From CAZKEG01 sp964601575 (GTDB taxonomy: Bacteria; Desulfobacterota; Thermodesulfobacteria; Thermodesulfobacteriales; Thermodesulfatatoraceae): a stretch of DNA of 33,764 bases. The notes under the pieces are model-generated. The model ran no database searches, had not been told where the DNA came from, and saw only the letters and a program-made list of their open reading frames with translations. Below, piece after piece: positions 33,715-33,764 of this stretch; the stretch's first letter is position 1; each line of letters opens with the position of its first letter. The stretch is taken from NCBI GenBank assembly GCA_964601575.1, contig CAZROA010000105.1, positions 1-33,764 of the forward strand. Direction: 5' to 3'. The position numbers and the translations under genes are program-made.

Positions 33715-33764
33715 GCCGCCACCTCCGTAAAGACTTCGGCCACCGTGTCTTTGACCTGGTTTAC
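33711..33764 (-). CDS. C-terminal end of an unidentified gene (cut by window edge)
   Basis: Seventeen codons plus TGA read from the minus strand (ending KDTVAEVFTEVAA). The stop overlaps the deacetylase ATG by 4 bp, so this is the next upstream gene of the same operon. Too short to identify. PseB, PseC and PseH equivalents are missing from the window and could lie here or beyond. Confidence 0.6.
   Translation of the reverse strand, partial: VNQVKDTVAEVFTEVAA

Overview
The window looks like a chromosomal segment of a motile, Gram-negative-type, probably anaerobic and thermophilic bacterium. The best guess is Thermodesulfobacteriota/Desulfobacterota; this rests on gene content only. The supporting genes are LptF/LptG (an LPS-exporting outer membrane), MqnA (the futalosine route to menaquinone), two EF-G genes, P-protein type PheA and a flagellin. 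Most of the window is GC-balanced to GC-rich (about 60% in a sampled line of the second EF-G gene). Parts of the right third are strikingly AT-rich (about 27-35% GC in sampled lines).

Layout. (1) 1-3370, minus strand: the str operon rpsL-rpsG-fusA-tuf (tuf cut by the window edge), with two candidate tandem promoters. (2) 3384-9949, minus strand: a seven-gene run read as vanZ-like, folC, an RNase J-like metallo-beta-lactamase protein, a nuclease lipoprotein, pheA, an HExxH protein and an FmdB-type zinc ribbon, closed by a terminator. (3) 10025-19200: housekeeping genes on both strands: lptF-lptG, pgeF, mqnA, plsY, a second EF-G, an M48 metalloprotease with TPR-like repeats, and hisS. (4) 19262-22908: a single very large flagellin gene (1169 residues) with a flagellar sigma-28-like promoter and a strong terminator. 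(5) 23016-33764: a glycosylation region. It holds a GT9/zinc-ribbon/methyltransferase fusion and a divergent AT-rich Maf-type (DUF115) flagellin glycosyltransferase. It also holds a minus-strand nonulosonic-acid operon: a partial gene, PIG-L deacetylase, SAM methyltransferase, PseG, formyltransferase-like, PseI, a second NeuB-like synthase and a CMP-sugar transferase.

How the genes fit together. PseG, PseI and the cytidylyltransferase supply the last steps to a CMP-pseudaminic-acid-type sugar. The Maf protein is the expected transferase onto flagellin, and the giant flagellin next door is the obvious acceptor. A deacetylase, a formyltransferase-like protein, a methyltransferase and a second NeuB-family enzyme in the same operon suggest a modified or second sugar. 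The most interesting part of the window is this unit: an oversized flagellin whose variable region contains hexapeptide-repeat (beta-helix-like) blocks flanking a tandemly duplicated module, linked to a non-standard glycosylation set. No CRISPR array, tRNA, rRNA or insertion sequence was recognised.
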